Part shown: positions 42,744 to 51,089 of the stretch, piece by piece
Layout of the letters: each line of letters begins with the position of its first letter
Position numbering within the stretch: position 1 is the first letter of the stretch
DNA from: Pseudomonas sp. 30_B
GTDB taxonomy: Bacteria > Pseudomonadota > Gammaproteobacteria > Pseudomonadales > Pseudomonadaceae
Assembly: GCF_017491605.1 (NCBI RefSeq)
Contig: NZ_JAFGYY010000005.1
Coordinates: 62,001-126,000, forward strand
Length of the DNA stretch: 64,000 bases
Reading direction: 5' to 3'
The notes under the pieces: generated by a model
Databases searched by the model: none
Seen by the model: only the letters and a program-made list of their open reading frames with translations
Told to the model about the DNA's origin: nothing
Position numbers and translations under genes: made by a program

Positions 42744-43369
42744 ATGAAGCTCCCGTTGCTGTTTATTGCCCTGCTGCTAAGTGCCCCGGCCATCGTCCAG
42801 GCCCAGGCGGAGCACTGGCAACTGGCGAAGGAAGAGAATGGCATCCGTGTCTACCTGAGCGACGTGCCAGGTTCGCAGTACAAGAGCTTCCGCGGCGTGA
42901 CACGGGTGAAGGCGACGTCGCCACCCTCGGGCACTTGCAGGAGAACTTGCGCGTTTCCTGTGCCTGGCTCTATGCCTGCGCACAGATGCGTCTGCTCAAG
43001 TACAGCGACCAGGCAATTTGGGTCTACCTCGACACCAAACTCCCCTGGCCCGCCGCGCCCCGTGACCTGGTGCTGCAAGTCACCACCGAGGAAACCCCGG
43101 ACGGCGGCATGATCCGCCACCTCCAGGCGGCGCCGGACTACATTCCGCCGGTGAAAGGCCGCATCCGCGTGCCGGTACTGTCCGGCACCTGGCGAATGGT
43201 CCCCAAGGGCCCGAAGCTCACCGAAGTCACTTACCAGATGCGCGCCGAACCCGGCGGCAGCGTGCCGTCCTGGCTGGCGAACCAGTTCGTGGTGGATGCA
43301 CCGTTCGAGTCATTACGGATGCTGAAGGTGGTGGCGGAGCACCAGGGGATCAGGGAGGGCGGGTACTAG
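42744..43369 (+). pseudogene. START-domain lipid-binding protein, frameshifted
   Basis: A signal peptide (MKLPLLFIALLLSAPAIVQA) opens the gene, then EHWQLAKEENGIRVYLSDVP and YKSFRGVTRVKA. Near 42913 one base appears lost: restoring it gives VKA-DVATLGHLQENLRVSCA, continuing through WVYLDTKLPWPAAPRDLVLQ and APDYIPPVKGRIRVPVLSGT to the end. The intact protein would be about 208 residues, the usual size for pseudomonad exported START proteins, which bind lipids. A sequencing error would explain it equally well. Confidence 0.8.
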
Positions 43370-43587
43370 AAATCACCACTGCCCCGCTGGCATTTCCCCC
43401 ATCGAACTCAGCAAGACGTCAGGGGCGAATTTCTGCGCGAAAAGGGCCGTTTGCTCGCTTGCAGATCCGCCCATCTTGAGTCATCGCAGCAGCCGACCTG
43501 GCGCCTACCGCTGCCCCTTGGATTTGCCCGCAAACCCCGTCTCTGCTAGTGTCGCGAGGTTTCCGAATCCCCCGCCGAGATGTCCGC

Positions 43588-43833
43588 ATGGCCCGCAAGA
43601 AAGCTTCCCTCGACTTCGAACAGTCCCTCGCCGAGCTGCAAACGCTGGTGGAGCGCCTGGAAAGCGGCGAGCTGTCGCTGGAGGATTCGCTGGGCGCCTT
43701 CGAGCAGGGCATTCGCCTGACCCGCGATTGCCAGGCAGCGTTGACCCAGGCGGAGCAGAAGGTACAGATCCTGCTGGAACGCGACGGCGAGCTGAGCGAA
43801 GCACCCTTCGATCCGGAAGGCGACGACGCATGA
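43588..43833 (+). CDS. xseB: Exodeoxyribonuclease VII small subunit
   Basis: The 81-residue product has the XseB coiled-coil pattern: [40 protein letters not shown] and the acidic end. It associates with XseA to form the single-strand exonuclease. Its stop overlaps the ispA start (ATGA), the standard xseB-ispA arrangement. Confidence 0.96.
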   Translation: MARKKASLDFEQSLAELQTLVERLESGELSLEDSLGAFEQGIRLTRDCQAALTQAEQKVQILLERDGELSEAPFDPEGDDA

Positions 43834-44717
43834 TCGCCGCCTACCAGGCGCGCTGCCAGGCGCGTGTCGATGCTGCGCTGGAAACCTTGTTCGTCGCTCC
43901 CCGTGAAGAGCTCACCCGCATCTATGCCGCCATGCGCTACAGCGTGGTCAACGGTGGCAAGCGCGTGCGCCCGCTGCTGGCCTACGCCGCCTGCGAGGCT
44001 CTGGGTGGCGAGCTGGAACGCGCCGACGGCGCAGCCTGCGCGGTGGAGCTGATCCACGCCTATTCCCTGGTGCACGACGACCTGCCGGCCATGGACGACG
44101 ACGACCTGCGTCGCGGCCAGCCGACCACCCATATCGCCTTCGACGAAGCCTGCGCGATCCTTGCCGGTGACGGCCTGCAGACGCTGGCCTTTGAGGTGAT
44201 CGGTAACGCCCAGCTCAACCCGCAGGACGCCCAGACCCGCCTCGACATGCTGCTGATCCTGACCCGCGCCGCCGGCTCCGCCGGAATGGTGGGCGGCCAG
44301 GCGATCGACCTCGAATCGGTCGGCCGCAAGATCGACCAGGCCGCGCTGGAAACCATGCACCGGCACAAGACCGGCGCGCTGATCGAGGCCAGCGTACAGC
44401 TTGGCGCCCTGGCCAGCGGCCGCGCCGGCGCCGCCGATCTGGAAGCGCTGAGCCGCTACGCCCGGGCCGTCGGCCTGGCCTTCCAGGTGCAGGACGACAT
44501 CCTCGACGTGGAAAGCGACACCACGACCCTCGGCAAGACCCAGGGCAAGGACCAGGCCAACGACAAGCCCACCTACCCCGCCCTGCTCGGCCTCGATGCC
44601 GCCAAGGCCTATGCCCTGACCCTGCGCGACCAGGCGCTGGCCGCGCTGGAAGGCTTCGGCGACTCCGCCGAGCCGCTGCGCGCGCTGGCGCGCTACATCG
44701 TCGATCGCCGCAACTGA
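43830..44717 (+). CDS. ispA: Farnesyl diphosphate synthase (short-chain polyprenyl synthetase), 295 residues
   Basis: It condenses isopentenyl diphosphate with dimethylallyl and geranyl diphosphate. The first Asp-rich motif is [14 protein letters not shown] (about 85), the second DDILDVESD (about 224); GGKRVRPLL and [11 protein letters not shown] are also present. In pseudomonads ispA is normally followed at once by dxs; here dxs starts only at 63950. Confidence 0.97.
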   Translation: MIAAYQARCQARVDAALETLFVAPREELTRIYAAMRYSVVNGGKRVRPLLAYAACEALGGELERADGAACAVELIHAYSLVHDDLPAMDDDDLRRGQPTTHIAFDEACAILAGDGLQTLAFEVIGNAQLNPQDAQTRLDMLLILTRAAGSAGMVGGQAIDLESVGRKIDQAALETMHRHKTGALIEASVQLGALASGRAGAADLEALSRYARAVGLAFQVQDDILDVESDTTTLGKTQGKDQANDKPTYPALLGLDAAKAYALTLRDQALAALEGFGDSAEPLRALARYIVDRRN

Positions 44718-44795
44718 CCCCTGTTACCGGCACGCGCCTTGCGTGTCCATTGCCGTGAAGCGCCCGATCACCGGGCCCTCCCAGTGCTGCGCCCG

Positions 44796-44810
44796 TTTCG
44801 TATACAATAT
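44796..44810. promoter_or_regulatory. GntR operator copy 1
   Basis: TTTCGTATAC followed by AATAT: one perfect and one diverged half of the palindrome that is complete at 56061. It lies 31 bases before the GntR gene, suggesting autoregulation. Confidence 0.6.
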
Positions 44811-44840
44811 TCGACAACAGCCACCTGATCGGAGCGCATC

Positions 44841-45521
44841 GTGACGCTACCCCTGCGCAACGCGCCCAACCTGGGCATCGTCCCTTCCGCCTCGGAGATC
44901 ATCGCCAAGCATCTGCGCGAGGCGATCATTTCCGGTCAGCTGCCGGAAAACGAGCCGATCCGCCAGGACGACATCGCCCAGGTGTTCAACGTCAGCAAGA
45001 TTCCCGTGCGCGAGGCGCTCAAGCGCCTGGAGGCCGAGGGCCTGGTGGAATTCCAGCGCAACAAGGGCGCGCTGGTGACCAAGATTTCCGAGCCGGAACT
45101 GGCGCAGATGTTCGAGGTGCGGGTGATCCTCGAAGCCCAGGCGATCCGCCTGGCGGTGCCGAACATGACGGCGGAGACCTTCGAGCGCGCCGAGCGCATC
45201 TGTGCCGAGTTCGTCGGCGAGGATGACGTGGGCCGCTGGGCCGAGCTGAACTGGGAGCTGCACGCCTGCCTTTACGAACCGGCGCAGCGGCCGTACCTGA
45301 TCGGCCTGATCCGTTCGATCCACGACAAGCTGGAACGCTACCTGCGCATGCAGATGAGCCTGTCCGCCGGCAAGGAGCGCGCAGATCACGAGCACCACGA
45401 CATCCTCAATGCCTGTCGCGCCGGCGACGGCGAGCTGGCCGCGCGGCTGCTGGAGGAGCACATCAACGGCGTCTGCCGGACCCTCTACGAACACCTGCCG
45501 AACCGCCCCTCGCCGAGCTGA
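44841..45521 (+). CDS. GntR-family regulator, FadR/FCD subfamily, 226 residues
   Basis: An N-terminal winged helix (SASEIIAKHLREAIISGQLP, FNVSKIPVREALKRLEAEGL) is joined to an FCD effector domain of helices (MFEVRVILEAQAIRLAVPNM; metal-site type residues in LNWELHACLYEP and ADHEHHDILNACRAGD). GTG start with GGAG twelve bases upstream. FCD regulators usually bind an organic acid from the pathway they control. Its position at the head of the locus and three matching palindromes make it the probable repressor of hydroxyproline use. Confidence 0.9.
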   Translation: MTLPLRNAPNLGIVPSASEIIAKHLREAIISGQLPENEPIRQDDIAQVFNVSKIPVREALKRLEAEGLVEFQRNKGALVTKISEPELAQMFEVRVILEAQAIRLAVPNMTAETFERAERICAEFVGEDDVGRWAELNWELHACLYEPAQRPYLIGLIRSIHDKLERYLRMQMSLSAGKERADHEHHDILNACRAGDGELAARLLEEHINGVCRTLYEHLPNRPSPS

Positions 45522-45532
45522 CCGGCACTTCT

Positions 45533-45562
45533 CCCTGTGCCGATTTCATCATCGGCACAGGG
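45533..45562. terminator. Strong hairpin after the GntR gene
   Basis: CCCTGTGCCGAT and ATCGGCACAGGG pair perfectly over 12 bp around TTCATC. There is no T run, so it may be a weak terminator or an RNA-stability element separating the regulator from lhpA. Confidence 0.5.
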
Positions 45563-45634
45563 GAAAATCCTCAAGCCTCCGCCTCCCCCGCCGCGCCACC
45601 CTAGGGTCAACGACAAGACACCCCAGGGGGCAGC

Positions 45635-46579
45635 ATGAAACGCATCCAGGTTCTCGATTCCCACACCGGCGGCGAACCCACGCGCCTGGTGCTCGACGGC
45701 TTTCCCGATCTGGGCAAGGGCAGCATGGCCGAGCGCCGCGCGCGCCTGGCCAAGGACCACGACGATTGGCGTGCCGCAGCGGTATTGGAACCGCGCGGCA
45801 GCGACGTACTGGTCGGCGCGCTGCTCTGCGAGCCGGTGGACCCGAGCGCCTGCGCCGGGGTGATCTTCTTCAACAACACCGGCTACCTGGGCATGTGCGG
45901 CCACGGCACCATCGGACTGGTGGTCTCGCTGGCGCACCTGGGGCGCATCGGCCCCGGCACGCACAGGATCGAGACGCCGGTAGGCACCGTCGAGGCGACC
46001 CTGCACGACGACCGCTCGGTGAGCGTGCGCAACGTGCCCGCCTACCGCTACCGCAAGCAGGTGCCGGTGGAAGTGCCCGGCCATGGGCGGGTGCACGGCG
46101 ACATCGCCTGGGGCGGCAACTGGTTCTTCCTGATTTCCGATCACGGCCTGCGTGTGGCCGGCGACAACCTGGAGGCCCTCACCGCCTACACCGTCGCCGT
46201 GCAGAAGGCTCTGGAAGACCAGGGCATCCGTGGCGAAGACGGCGGGCTGATCGACCACATCGAACTGTTCGCCGCCGACCCCGAAGCAGACAGCCGCAAC
46301 TACGTGCTCTGCCCCGGCAAGGCCTACGACCGCTCGCCCTGCGGCACCGGCACCAGCGCCAAGCTGGCGTGCCTGGCGGCCGACGGCAAGCTCGCCGCCG
46401 GCGAGCCCTGGCGCCAGGCCAGCGTGATCGGCAGCCAGTTCGAGGGCCGCTTCGAATGGGCCGGCGAGCCATCCGAAGGCCGCATCATCCCGACCATCCG
46501 TGGCCGCGCCAACATCAGCGCCGAGGCCACCCTGCTGCTGGAAGAGGACGATCCCTTCGCCTGGGGCATCCGCTCGTGA
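45635..46579 (+). CDS. lhpA: 4-hydroxyproline 2-epimerase (proline racemase family), 314 residues
   Basis: It epimerises trans-4-hydroxy-L-proline to cis-4-hydroxy-D-proline, the first catabolic step. Both catalytic cysteines are present: [15 protein letters not shown] (about 90) and [15 protein letters not shown] (about 236). The N-terminal [12 protein letters not shown] is typical of the epimerase branch. It is followed without a gap by the dehydrogenase genes, with stop and start overlapping. The Cys-Cys pair separates it from the Ser-Cys paralogue at 54945. Confidence 0.95.
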   Translation: MKRIQVLDSHTGGEPTRLVLDGFPDLGKGSMAERRARLAKDHDDWRAAAVLEPRGSDVLVGALLCEPVDPSACAGVIFFNNTGYLGMCGHGTIGLVVSLAHLGRIGPGTHRIETPVGTVEATLHDDRSVSVRNVPAYRYRKQVPVEVPGHGRVHGDIAWGGNWFFLISDHGLRVAGDNLEALTAYTVAVQKALEDQGIRGEDGGLIDHIELFAADPEADSRNYVLCPGKAYDRSPCGTGTSAKLACLAADGKLAAGEPWRQASVIGSQFEGRFEWAGEPSEGRIIPTIRGRANISAEATLLLEEDDPFAWGIRS

Positions 46580-47688
46580 GCGATGCCGACGTCATCGTCA
46601 TCGGCGCCGGCATCGTCGGCGCCGCCTGCGCCCATGCCCTCGCCCGTCGCGGACTGGACGTGCTGGTGCTGGACGCGCGCCTGCCCGGCGCCACCGCCGT
46701 CGGTATGGGCCACTTGCTGGTACTCGACGACAATGCCGCCGAACTGGCCCTGAGCGACTACTCGTTGCAGCGCTGGCGCGAGTGGGGCCGCGACATGCCC
46801 GCCGAGTGCGCCTACCGCAGCAACGGCACGCTGTGGCTGGCGGCCAATGACGAGGAGATGGCCGAAGCCGAGCGCAAGTTCGCGGTGCTGCGCGAGCACG
46901 GCGTCGCCGCGAAGCTATTGAACAGCGCCGAGCTGCAGCAGGAAGAACCCGAGCTGCGCAGCGACCTGCACGGCGGGCTGGAGATCACCGGCGACGGCAT
47001 TCTCTACGCGCCGCGCGCCGCCGCCTGGCTGCTGGAATCGACGCCCAGACCGATTCGCCAGCGCCAGGCGAAAGTGGTGGAAATCGACGAGCCCCGCGTG
47101 CGCCTCGATAACGGCCAATGGCTGAGCGCCAGGGCCGTGGTGCTGGCCAACGGCATCCAGGCCGGCGAGCTGTGCCCCGGCCTGCCCATCGAGCCGAAGA
47201 AGGGCCATCTGCTGATCACCGACCGCTACCCCGGCAAGGTGCGCCGCACGCTGGTCGAGCTGGGCTACGTGACCAGCGCGCACAACGCCAGCGGCCCGTC
47301 GGTGGCCTGCAACATCCAGCCGCGCCCCACCGGTCAGCTGTTCATCGGCGCCTCGCGCCAGTTCGGCACCACCGACCCGCAGGTGGAAGGCTGGATGCTG
47401 GCGAAGATGCTGCGCCGCGCCGTGGACTACATGCCTGGCCTGGCGAATCTCAATGTGATTCGCAGCTGGACCGGCTTCCGCGCCGCCAGCCCGGACGGCC
47501 TGCCGCTGGTAGGCGAACACCCGCAGCGCCCCGGCCTGTGGCTGGCGGTCGGCCACGAAGGCCTGGGCGTGACCACCGCCCCCGGCACCGCCGACCTGCT
47601 TGCCGCGCAGCTGTGTGACGAGCCGCTGCCGCTGGCCGCCGAACCCTACTCCCCGCACCGCTTCCTCGGAGTCACCACCCATGCCTGA
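46576..47688 (+). CDS. lhpB: D-hydroxyproline dehydrogenase, FAD subunit (DAO/HcnC-like), 370 residues
   Basis: The protein is a D-amino-acid-oxidase-fold flavoprotein: [20 protein letters not shown] opens it, [14 protein letters not shown] and [19 protein letters not shown] follow, and the end is [21 protein letters not shown]. It oxidises cis-4-hydroxy-D-proline to the pyrroline, passing electrons to the respiratory chain with the two following subunits. A GTG start overlaps the lhpA stop, and its own stop lies inside the next gene. Confidence 0.92.
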   Translation: MSDADVIVIGAGIVGAACAHALARRGLDVLVLDARLPGATAVGMGHLLVLDDNAAELALSDYSLQRWREWGRDMPAECAYRSNGTLWLAANDEEMAEAERKFAVLREHGVAAKLLNSAELQQEEPELRSDLHGGLEITGDGILYAPRAAAWLLESTPRPIRQRQAKVVEIDEPRVRLDNGQWLSARAVVLANGIQAGELCPGLPIEPKKGHLLITDRYPGKVRRTLVELGYVTSAHNASGPSVACNIQPRPTGQLFIGASRQFGTTDPQVEGWMLAKMLRRAVDYMPGLANLNVIRSWTGFRAASPDGLPLVGEHPQRPGLWLAVGHEGLGVTTAPGTADLLAAQLCDEPLPLAAEPYSPHRFLGVTTHA

Positions 47689-47917
47689 GCTGATCCTCGA
47701 CGGCCGCCCGTTGCGCGTCGTTGCCGGCACCACGGTCGCCGCCGCACTCGCGCAGGGTGGCGACGGCACCACGCGCACCTCGGTCAGCGGCCAGCGCCGT
47801 GCTCCGCTGTGCGGCATGGGGATCTGCCAGGAGTGCCGGGTGACCATCGACGGCCAGCGCCGCCTAGCCTGCCAGACCCTGTGCCGCGATGGCATGCAGG
47901 TGGAGACGCGCCCATGA
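47681..47917 (+). CDS. lhpF: D-hydroxyproline dehydrogenase, 2Fe-2S subunit, 78 residues
   Basis: A small ferredoxin-like subunit of the HcnA type. The cluster cysteines are in LCGMGICQECRVTI, with a further cysteine in LACQTLC. The N-terminus is LILDGRPLRVVAGTTVAAAL. It overlaps lhpB by eight bases and lhpE by four, so the three subunits are translated together. Confidence 0.92.
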   Translation: MPELILDGRPLRVVAGTTVAAALAQGGDGTTRTSVSGQRRAPLCGMGICQECRVTIDGQRRLACQTLCRDGMQVETRP

Positions 47918-49161
47918 GCATGACTGCCGATATCGTCATCATCGGCGCCGGCCCGGCTGGCTTGTCCGCCGCGTTGGCCGCTGCGCCGAGCGGCGCCAGC
48001 ATCGTCATCCTCGACGACAATCCACTGCCGGGCGGCCAGATTTGGCGCGACGGACCCAATGCCCATTTGCCGCGTGCCGCCACGGAACTGCGCGAGCGCG
48101 TCGCCGCCTGCGCCAATATCCGCATTCACAACGGCACCCGCGTCGTCGCGCTCGCTGGCGAACGCGGGCTGCTGCTGGAAGACTTCGAGCGCGGCTGGCG
48201 GCTGGACTATCACAAGCTGATCCTCTGCACCGGCGCCCGCGAACTGCTGTTGCCTTTCCCCGGCTGGACGCTGCCCGGCGTGACCGGAGCCGGCGGTTTG
48301 CAGGCGCTGATCAAGGGTGGCGTGCCGGTGGACGGTCAGCGCGTGGTGATCGCCGGCAGCGGCCCGTTGCTGCTGGCCAGCGCCGCCACCGCGCGCAGCA
48401 ACGGCGCGAAGATTCTGCGCATCGCCGAACAGGCGTCCTGGCCGGCGCTCGCGCGTTTCGCCACACAGCTGCCGCGCTGGCCGAACAAGCTGCTGCAGTC
48501 CTTCGGTCTGTACGACCGCGCCTACCGCGCCGACAGCCATGTGGTTGCCGCGCTGGGCACGGCTCACCTGGAAGGCGTGCGCCTGAACCAGGGCGGCAAG
48601 ACGGTGGAAATCGAATGCGACCGGCTGGCCTGCGGCTTTGGCCTGATCCCCAACGTGCAGCTGGGCCAGGCGCTGGGCTGCACCCTCGAGAACGGCGCGA
48701 TCCGTATCGACGCCTGGCAGGCGACCACCCGTGCCGGTATCTACGCGGCGGGCGAATGCACCGGTTTCGGCGGCTCTGAACTGGCGCTGGTGGAAGGCCG
48801 CATCGCCGGCCACGCGGCGGTGGGCGAGCACGAAAGTGCCCGCGATCTGTGGCCGCAGCGCCAGCGCTGGCAACGCTTCGCCGATGCACTGCAGCGCGAC
48901 TTCGCCCTCGATCCACGCCTGAACCAGTTGGCCGAACCGGACACCCTGGTCTGCCGCTGCGAGGACGTGCCCTACTCGGCGCTGGCCGGCAAACCGGACT
49001 GGACCGCCGCCAAGCTCGCCAGCCGCTGTGGCATGGGCGCCTGCCAGGGCCGCGTGTGCGGCGCAGCGGCGAAGCAGCTGTTCGGCTGGCAACCGCCGGC
49101 GCCGCGCCCGCCGTTCAGCCCGGCACGCGTCGATACGCTGTTGCAACTCGCCGAAGACTGA
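47914..49161 (+). CDS. lhpE: D-hydroxyproline dehydrogenase, NAD(P)/FAD-fold subunit (HcnB-like), 415 residues
   Basis: A Rossmann flavoprotein (DIVIIGAGPAGLSAALAAAP; second nucleotide motif QRVVIAGSGPLLLASAATA) carries a C-terminal BFD-type 2Fe-2S site (LVCRCEDVPYSAL, then CGMGACQGRVCG). This matches the HcnB/OoxA subunit of opine and D-hydroxyproline dehydrogenases. It completes the three-part enzyme with lhpB and lhpF. Confidence 0.92.
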   Translation: MSMTADIVIIGAGPAGLSAALAAAPSGASIVILDDNPLPGGQIWRDGPNAHLPRAATELRERVAACANIRIHNGTRVVALAGERGLLLEDFERGWRLDYHKLILCTGARELLLPFPGWTLPGVTGAGGLQALIKGGVPVDGQRVVIAGSGPLLLASAATARSNGAKILRIAEQASWPALARFATQLPRWPNKLLQSFGLYDRAYRADSHVVAALGTAHLEGVRLNQGGKTVEIECDRLACGFGLIPNVQLGQALGCTLENGAIRIDAWQATTRAGIYAAGECTGFGGSELALVEGRIAGHAAVGEHESARDLWPQRQRWQRFADALQRDFALDPRLNQLAEPDTLVCRCEDVPYSALAGKPDWTAAKLASRCGMGACQGRVCGAAAKQLFGWQPPAPRPPFSPARVDTLLQLAED

Positions 49162-49178
49162 CGAGCCGCACTCATCCC

Positions 49179-49215
49179 GTAGGGCGGATAAAGCGTTCCG
49201 CTTTATGCGCCCTAC
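49179..49215. repeat. REP-like inverted repeat
   Basis: GTAGGGCGGATAAAGCG and CGCTTTATGCGCCCTAC pair over 17 bases with one mismatch around TTC. It lies between lhpE and the AraC gene. Confidence 0.65.
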
Positions 49216-49273
49216 CATCTCGTCACTTTGTCCCGTATCTTCAGCCGTGTTCCGTCAGCCAAGCCGCTTCCCG

Positions 49274-50026
49274 ATGCACGACCTGATCCCCCAGGGCGCC
49301 CGCGACCTGGACAGCCTGCTGCAGACCCTGCGACAGATCGCCCCGCTGCTCGATGCCATGCCCGGCGTGGTGTTCTTCATCAAGGACACCAGCGCGCGCT
49401 ACGTACTGGTCAACCAGACCCTGGCGCGGCGTTGCGGTGTGAAGGACGCAAGCGAGTTGCTCGGGCGCACCGCCGAAGACGTCTTCCCTTCGCGCTTCGG
49501 GCCGATCTACACCGAGCAGGACCGCCGCGTGCTGGATACCGGCGCGCAGCTCAGCGACCAGCTGGAACTGCACCTCTATCCCGCGCGCCAGCCCGGCTGG
49601 TGCCTGACCCACAAGCTGGCGCTGCGCGATGCGGACGGCAAGGTGATCGGCATGGCCGGGATCTCCAGCGACCTGCAGGCGGCGCAATCCACACATCCGG
49701 CGTATCAGCGCCTGGCGGCGGTGGATGCGCATATCCGCGAGCACTTCGACAAGCCGATCAACCTCAGCGAGCTCACCGAACTGGCCGGGCTCTCCGTCGC
49801 CCAGTTGGAGCGCCACTGCAAGCGTATCTTCCAGCTCACGCCACGGCAGATGATCCACAAGGCCCGCCTCGGCGCGGCCACCCGCCTGCTGGCGGAAGAC
49901 CTGCCGATCACCGAGATCGCCCTGCGCTGCGGCTACACCGACCACAGCGCCTTCAGCCGCCAGTTCCGCGCCCTCACCGGACTGTCGCCGACCCAGTACC
50001 GCGAGTCGCAGACCACAGTGCGCTGA
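49274..50026 (+). CDS. lhpR: AraC-family activator with PAS-like sensor, 250 residues
   Basis: Residues 20-135 look like a PAS domain (LLDAMPGVVFFIKDTSARYV, then GRTAEDVFPSRFG and KVIGMAGISSDLQ). Residues 150-250 are the AraC/XylS DNA-binding domain with two helix-turn-helices (INLSELTELAGLSVAQLERH and ITEIALRCGYTDHSAFSRQF). A regulator of this type activates hydroxyproline genes in P. aeruginosa (LhpR). Here it would work together with the GntR protein. Confidence 0.88.
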   Translation: MHDLIPQGARDLDSLLQTLRQIAPLLDAMPGVVFFIKDTSARYVLVNQTLARRCGVKDASELLGRTAEDVFPSRFGPIYTEQDRRVLDTGAQLSDQLELHLYPARQPGWCLTHKLALRDADGKVIGMAGISSDLQAAQSTHPAYQRLAAVDAHIREHFDKPINLSELTELAGLSVAQLERHCKRIFQLTPRQMIHKARLGAATRLLAEDLPITEIALRCGYTDHSAFSRQFRALTGLSPTQYRESQTTVR

Positions 50027-50202
50027 TGCGCAGTGCTTCGATTCGGGGCAGCGAAACACTCGCCTGCTTCATTCGGTAACAGCTTTCAGACACATCCCTC
50101 AGCCGCCTCTCCCCACCTCCGAACGGCCCGCCCCTCAACGGCGGGGCCTGCGCCCCTCGACTCCCCTTCAGGCGATTTCTGGCACATGCCTTGCTCTAGA
50201 AA

Positions 50203-50218
50203 ATATCGTATACGAAAT
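50203..50218. promoter_or_regulatory. GntR operator copy 2
   Basis: The sequence is ATATCGTATACGAAAT, with a perfect TCGTATACGA core. It lies 46 bases before the binding-protein gene, at the head of the transport and dehydratase operon. Confidence 0.68.
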
Positions 50219-50263
50219 CCCTAATACAAAATCACTGCCCAACACAGACCCAGAGAGGCCCCC

Positions 50264-51076
50264 ATGAAATTCAGTCGAATCGCTGTAGCCCTCACCGCTG
50301 TTGCCAGTACCTTCCTTATCAGTCAGGCCCAGGCCGACAAGCTCGACGACATCATCGAATCCGGCAAGCTGCGCTGCGCGGTAACCCTGGACTTCCCGCC
50401 CATGGGCTCGCGCGATGCGCAGAACAACCCGGTGGGCTTCGACGTCGACTATTGCAACGACCTGGCGAAAGTCCTCGGCGTGACCGCCGAGGTCGTCGAG
50501 ACGCCCTTCCCCGACCGTATTCCCGCGCTGGTTTCCGGCCGCGCCGACGTCATCGTCGCCTCCACCTCCGACACCCTGGAGCGTGCCAAGACCGTGGGCA
50601 TGACCGTGCCCTACTTCGCCTTCCAGATGGTCGTGCTGACCCGCGACGACACCGGCATCAAGAGCTACGACGACATCAAGGGCCGCCCGGTGGGCAACAC
50701 CAGCGGCACCTACGAAGCCATCGCCCTGGAGAAGGACGTGAAGAAGTGGGGCACCGGCAGCTTCCGCGCCTACCAGACCCAGAACGACACCATCCTCGCC
50801 GTTGCCCAGGGCCATATCGACGCCACCGTGGTCACCAACACCGTCGCCGCCTCCACCCTGAAATCCGGCAAGTACAAGGGCCTGAAGGTGGCGGGCAACG
50901 CGCCCTACGTCATCGACTACGTGTCGCTGGCCGCCCAGCGCAACGAGTTCGGCCTGATCAACTACCTCAACCTGTTCGTCAACCAGCAGGTGCGCACCGG
51001 CCGCTACGCCGAGCTGTACGAGAAGTGGGTTGGCGGCAACCCGGTCGAGCTCACCGTTCCCCACGTGTACTACTGA
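50264..51076 (+). CDS. ABC transporter periplasmic binding protein for (hydroxy)proline, 270 residues
   Basis: A signal peptide (IAVALTAVASTFLISQAQA) precedes a family-3 solute-binding fold: LDDIIESGKLRCAVTLDFPP, VGFDVDYCNDLAKVLGVTAE, VSGRADVIVASTSDTLERAK and VGNTSGTYEAIALEKDV. It feeds the two permeases and ATPase downstream. The substrate is inferred from context, as in the lhp transporter of P. aeruginosa. Confidence 0.93.
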   Translation: MKFSRIAVALTAVASTFLISQAQADKLDDIIESGKLRCAVTLDFPPMGSRDAQNNPVGFDVDYCNDLAKVLGVTAEVVETPFPDRIPALVSGRADVIVASTSDTLERAKTVGMTVPYFAFQMVVLTRDDTGIKSYDDIKGRPVGNTSGTYEAIALEKDVKKWGTGSFRAYQTQNDTILAVAQGHIDATVVTNTVAASTLKSGKYKGLKVAGNAPYVIDYVSLAAQRNEFGLINYLNLFVNQQVRTGRYAELYEKWVGGNPVELTVPHVYY

Positions 51077-51089
51077 CGGCGGACCGACG

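Noticed and set aside
50110..50165. GC-rich hairpin before the binding-protein gene as a terminator
   Set aside because: The stem is short and no T run follows, so it was not listed.
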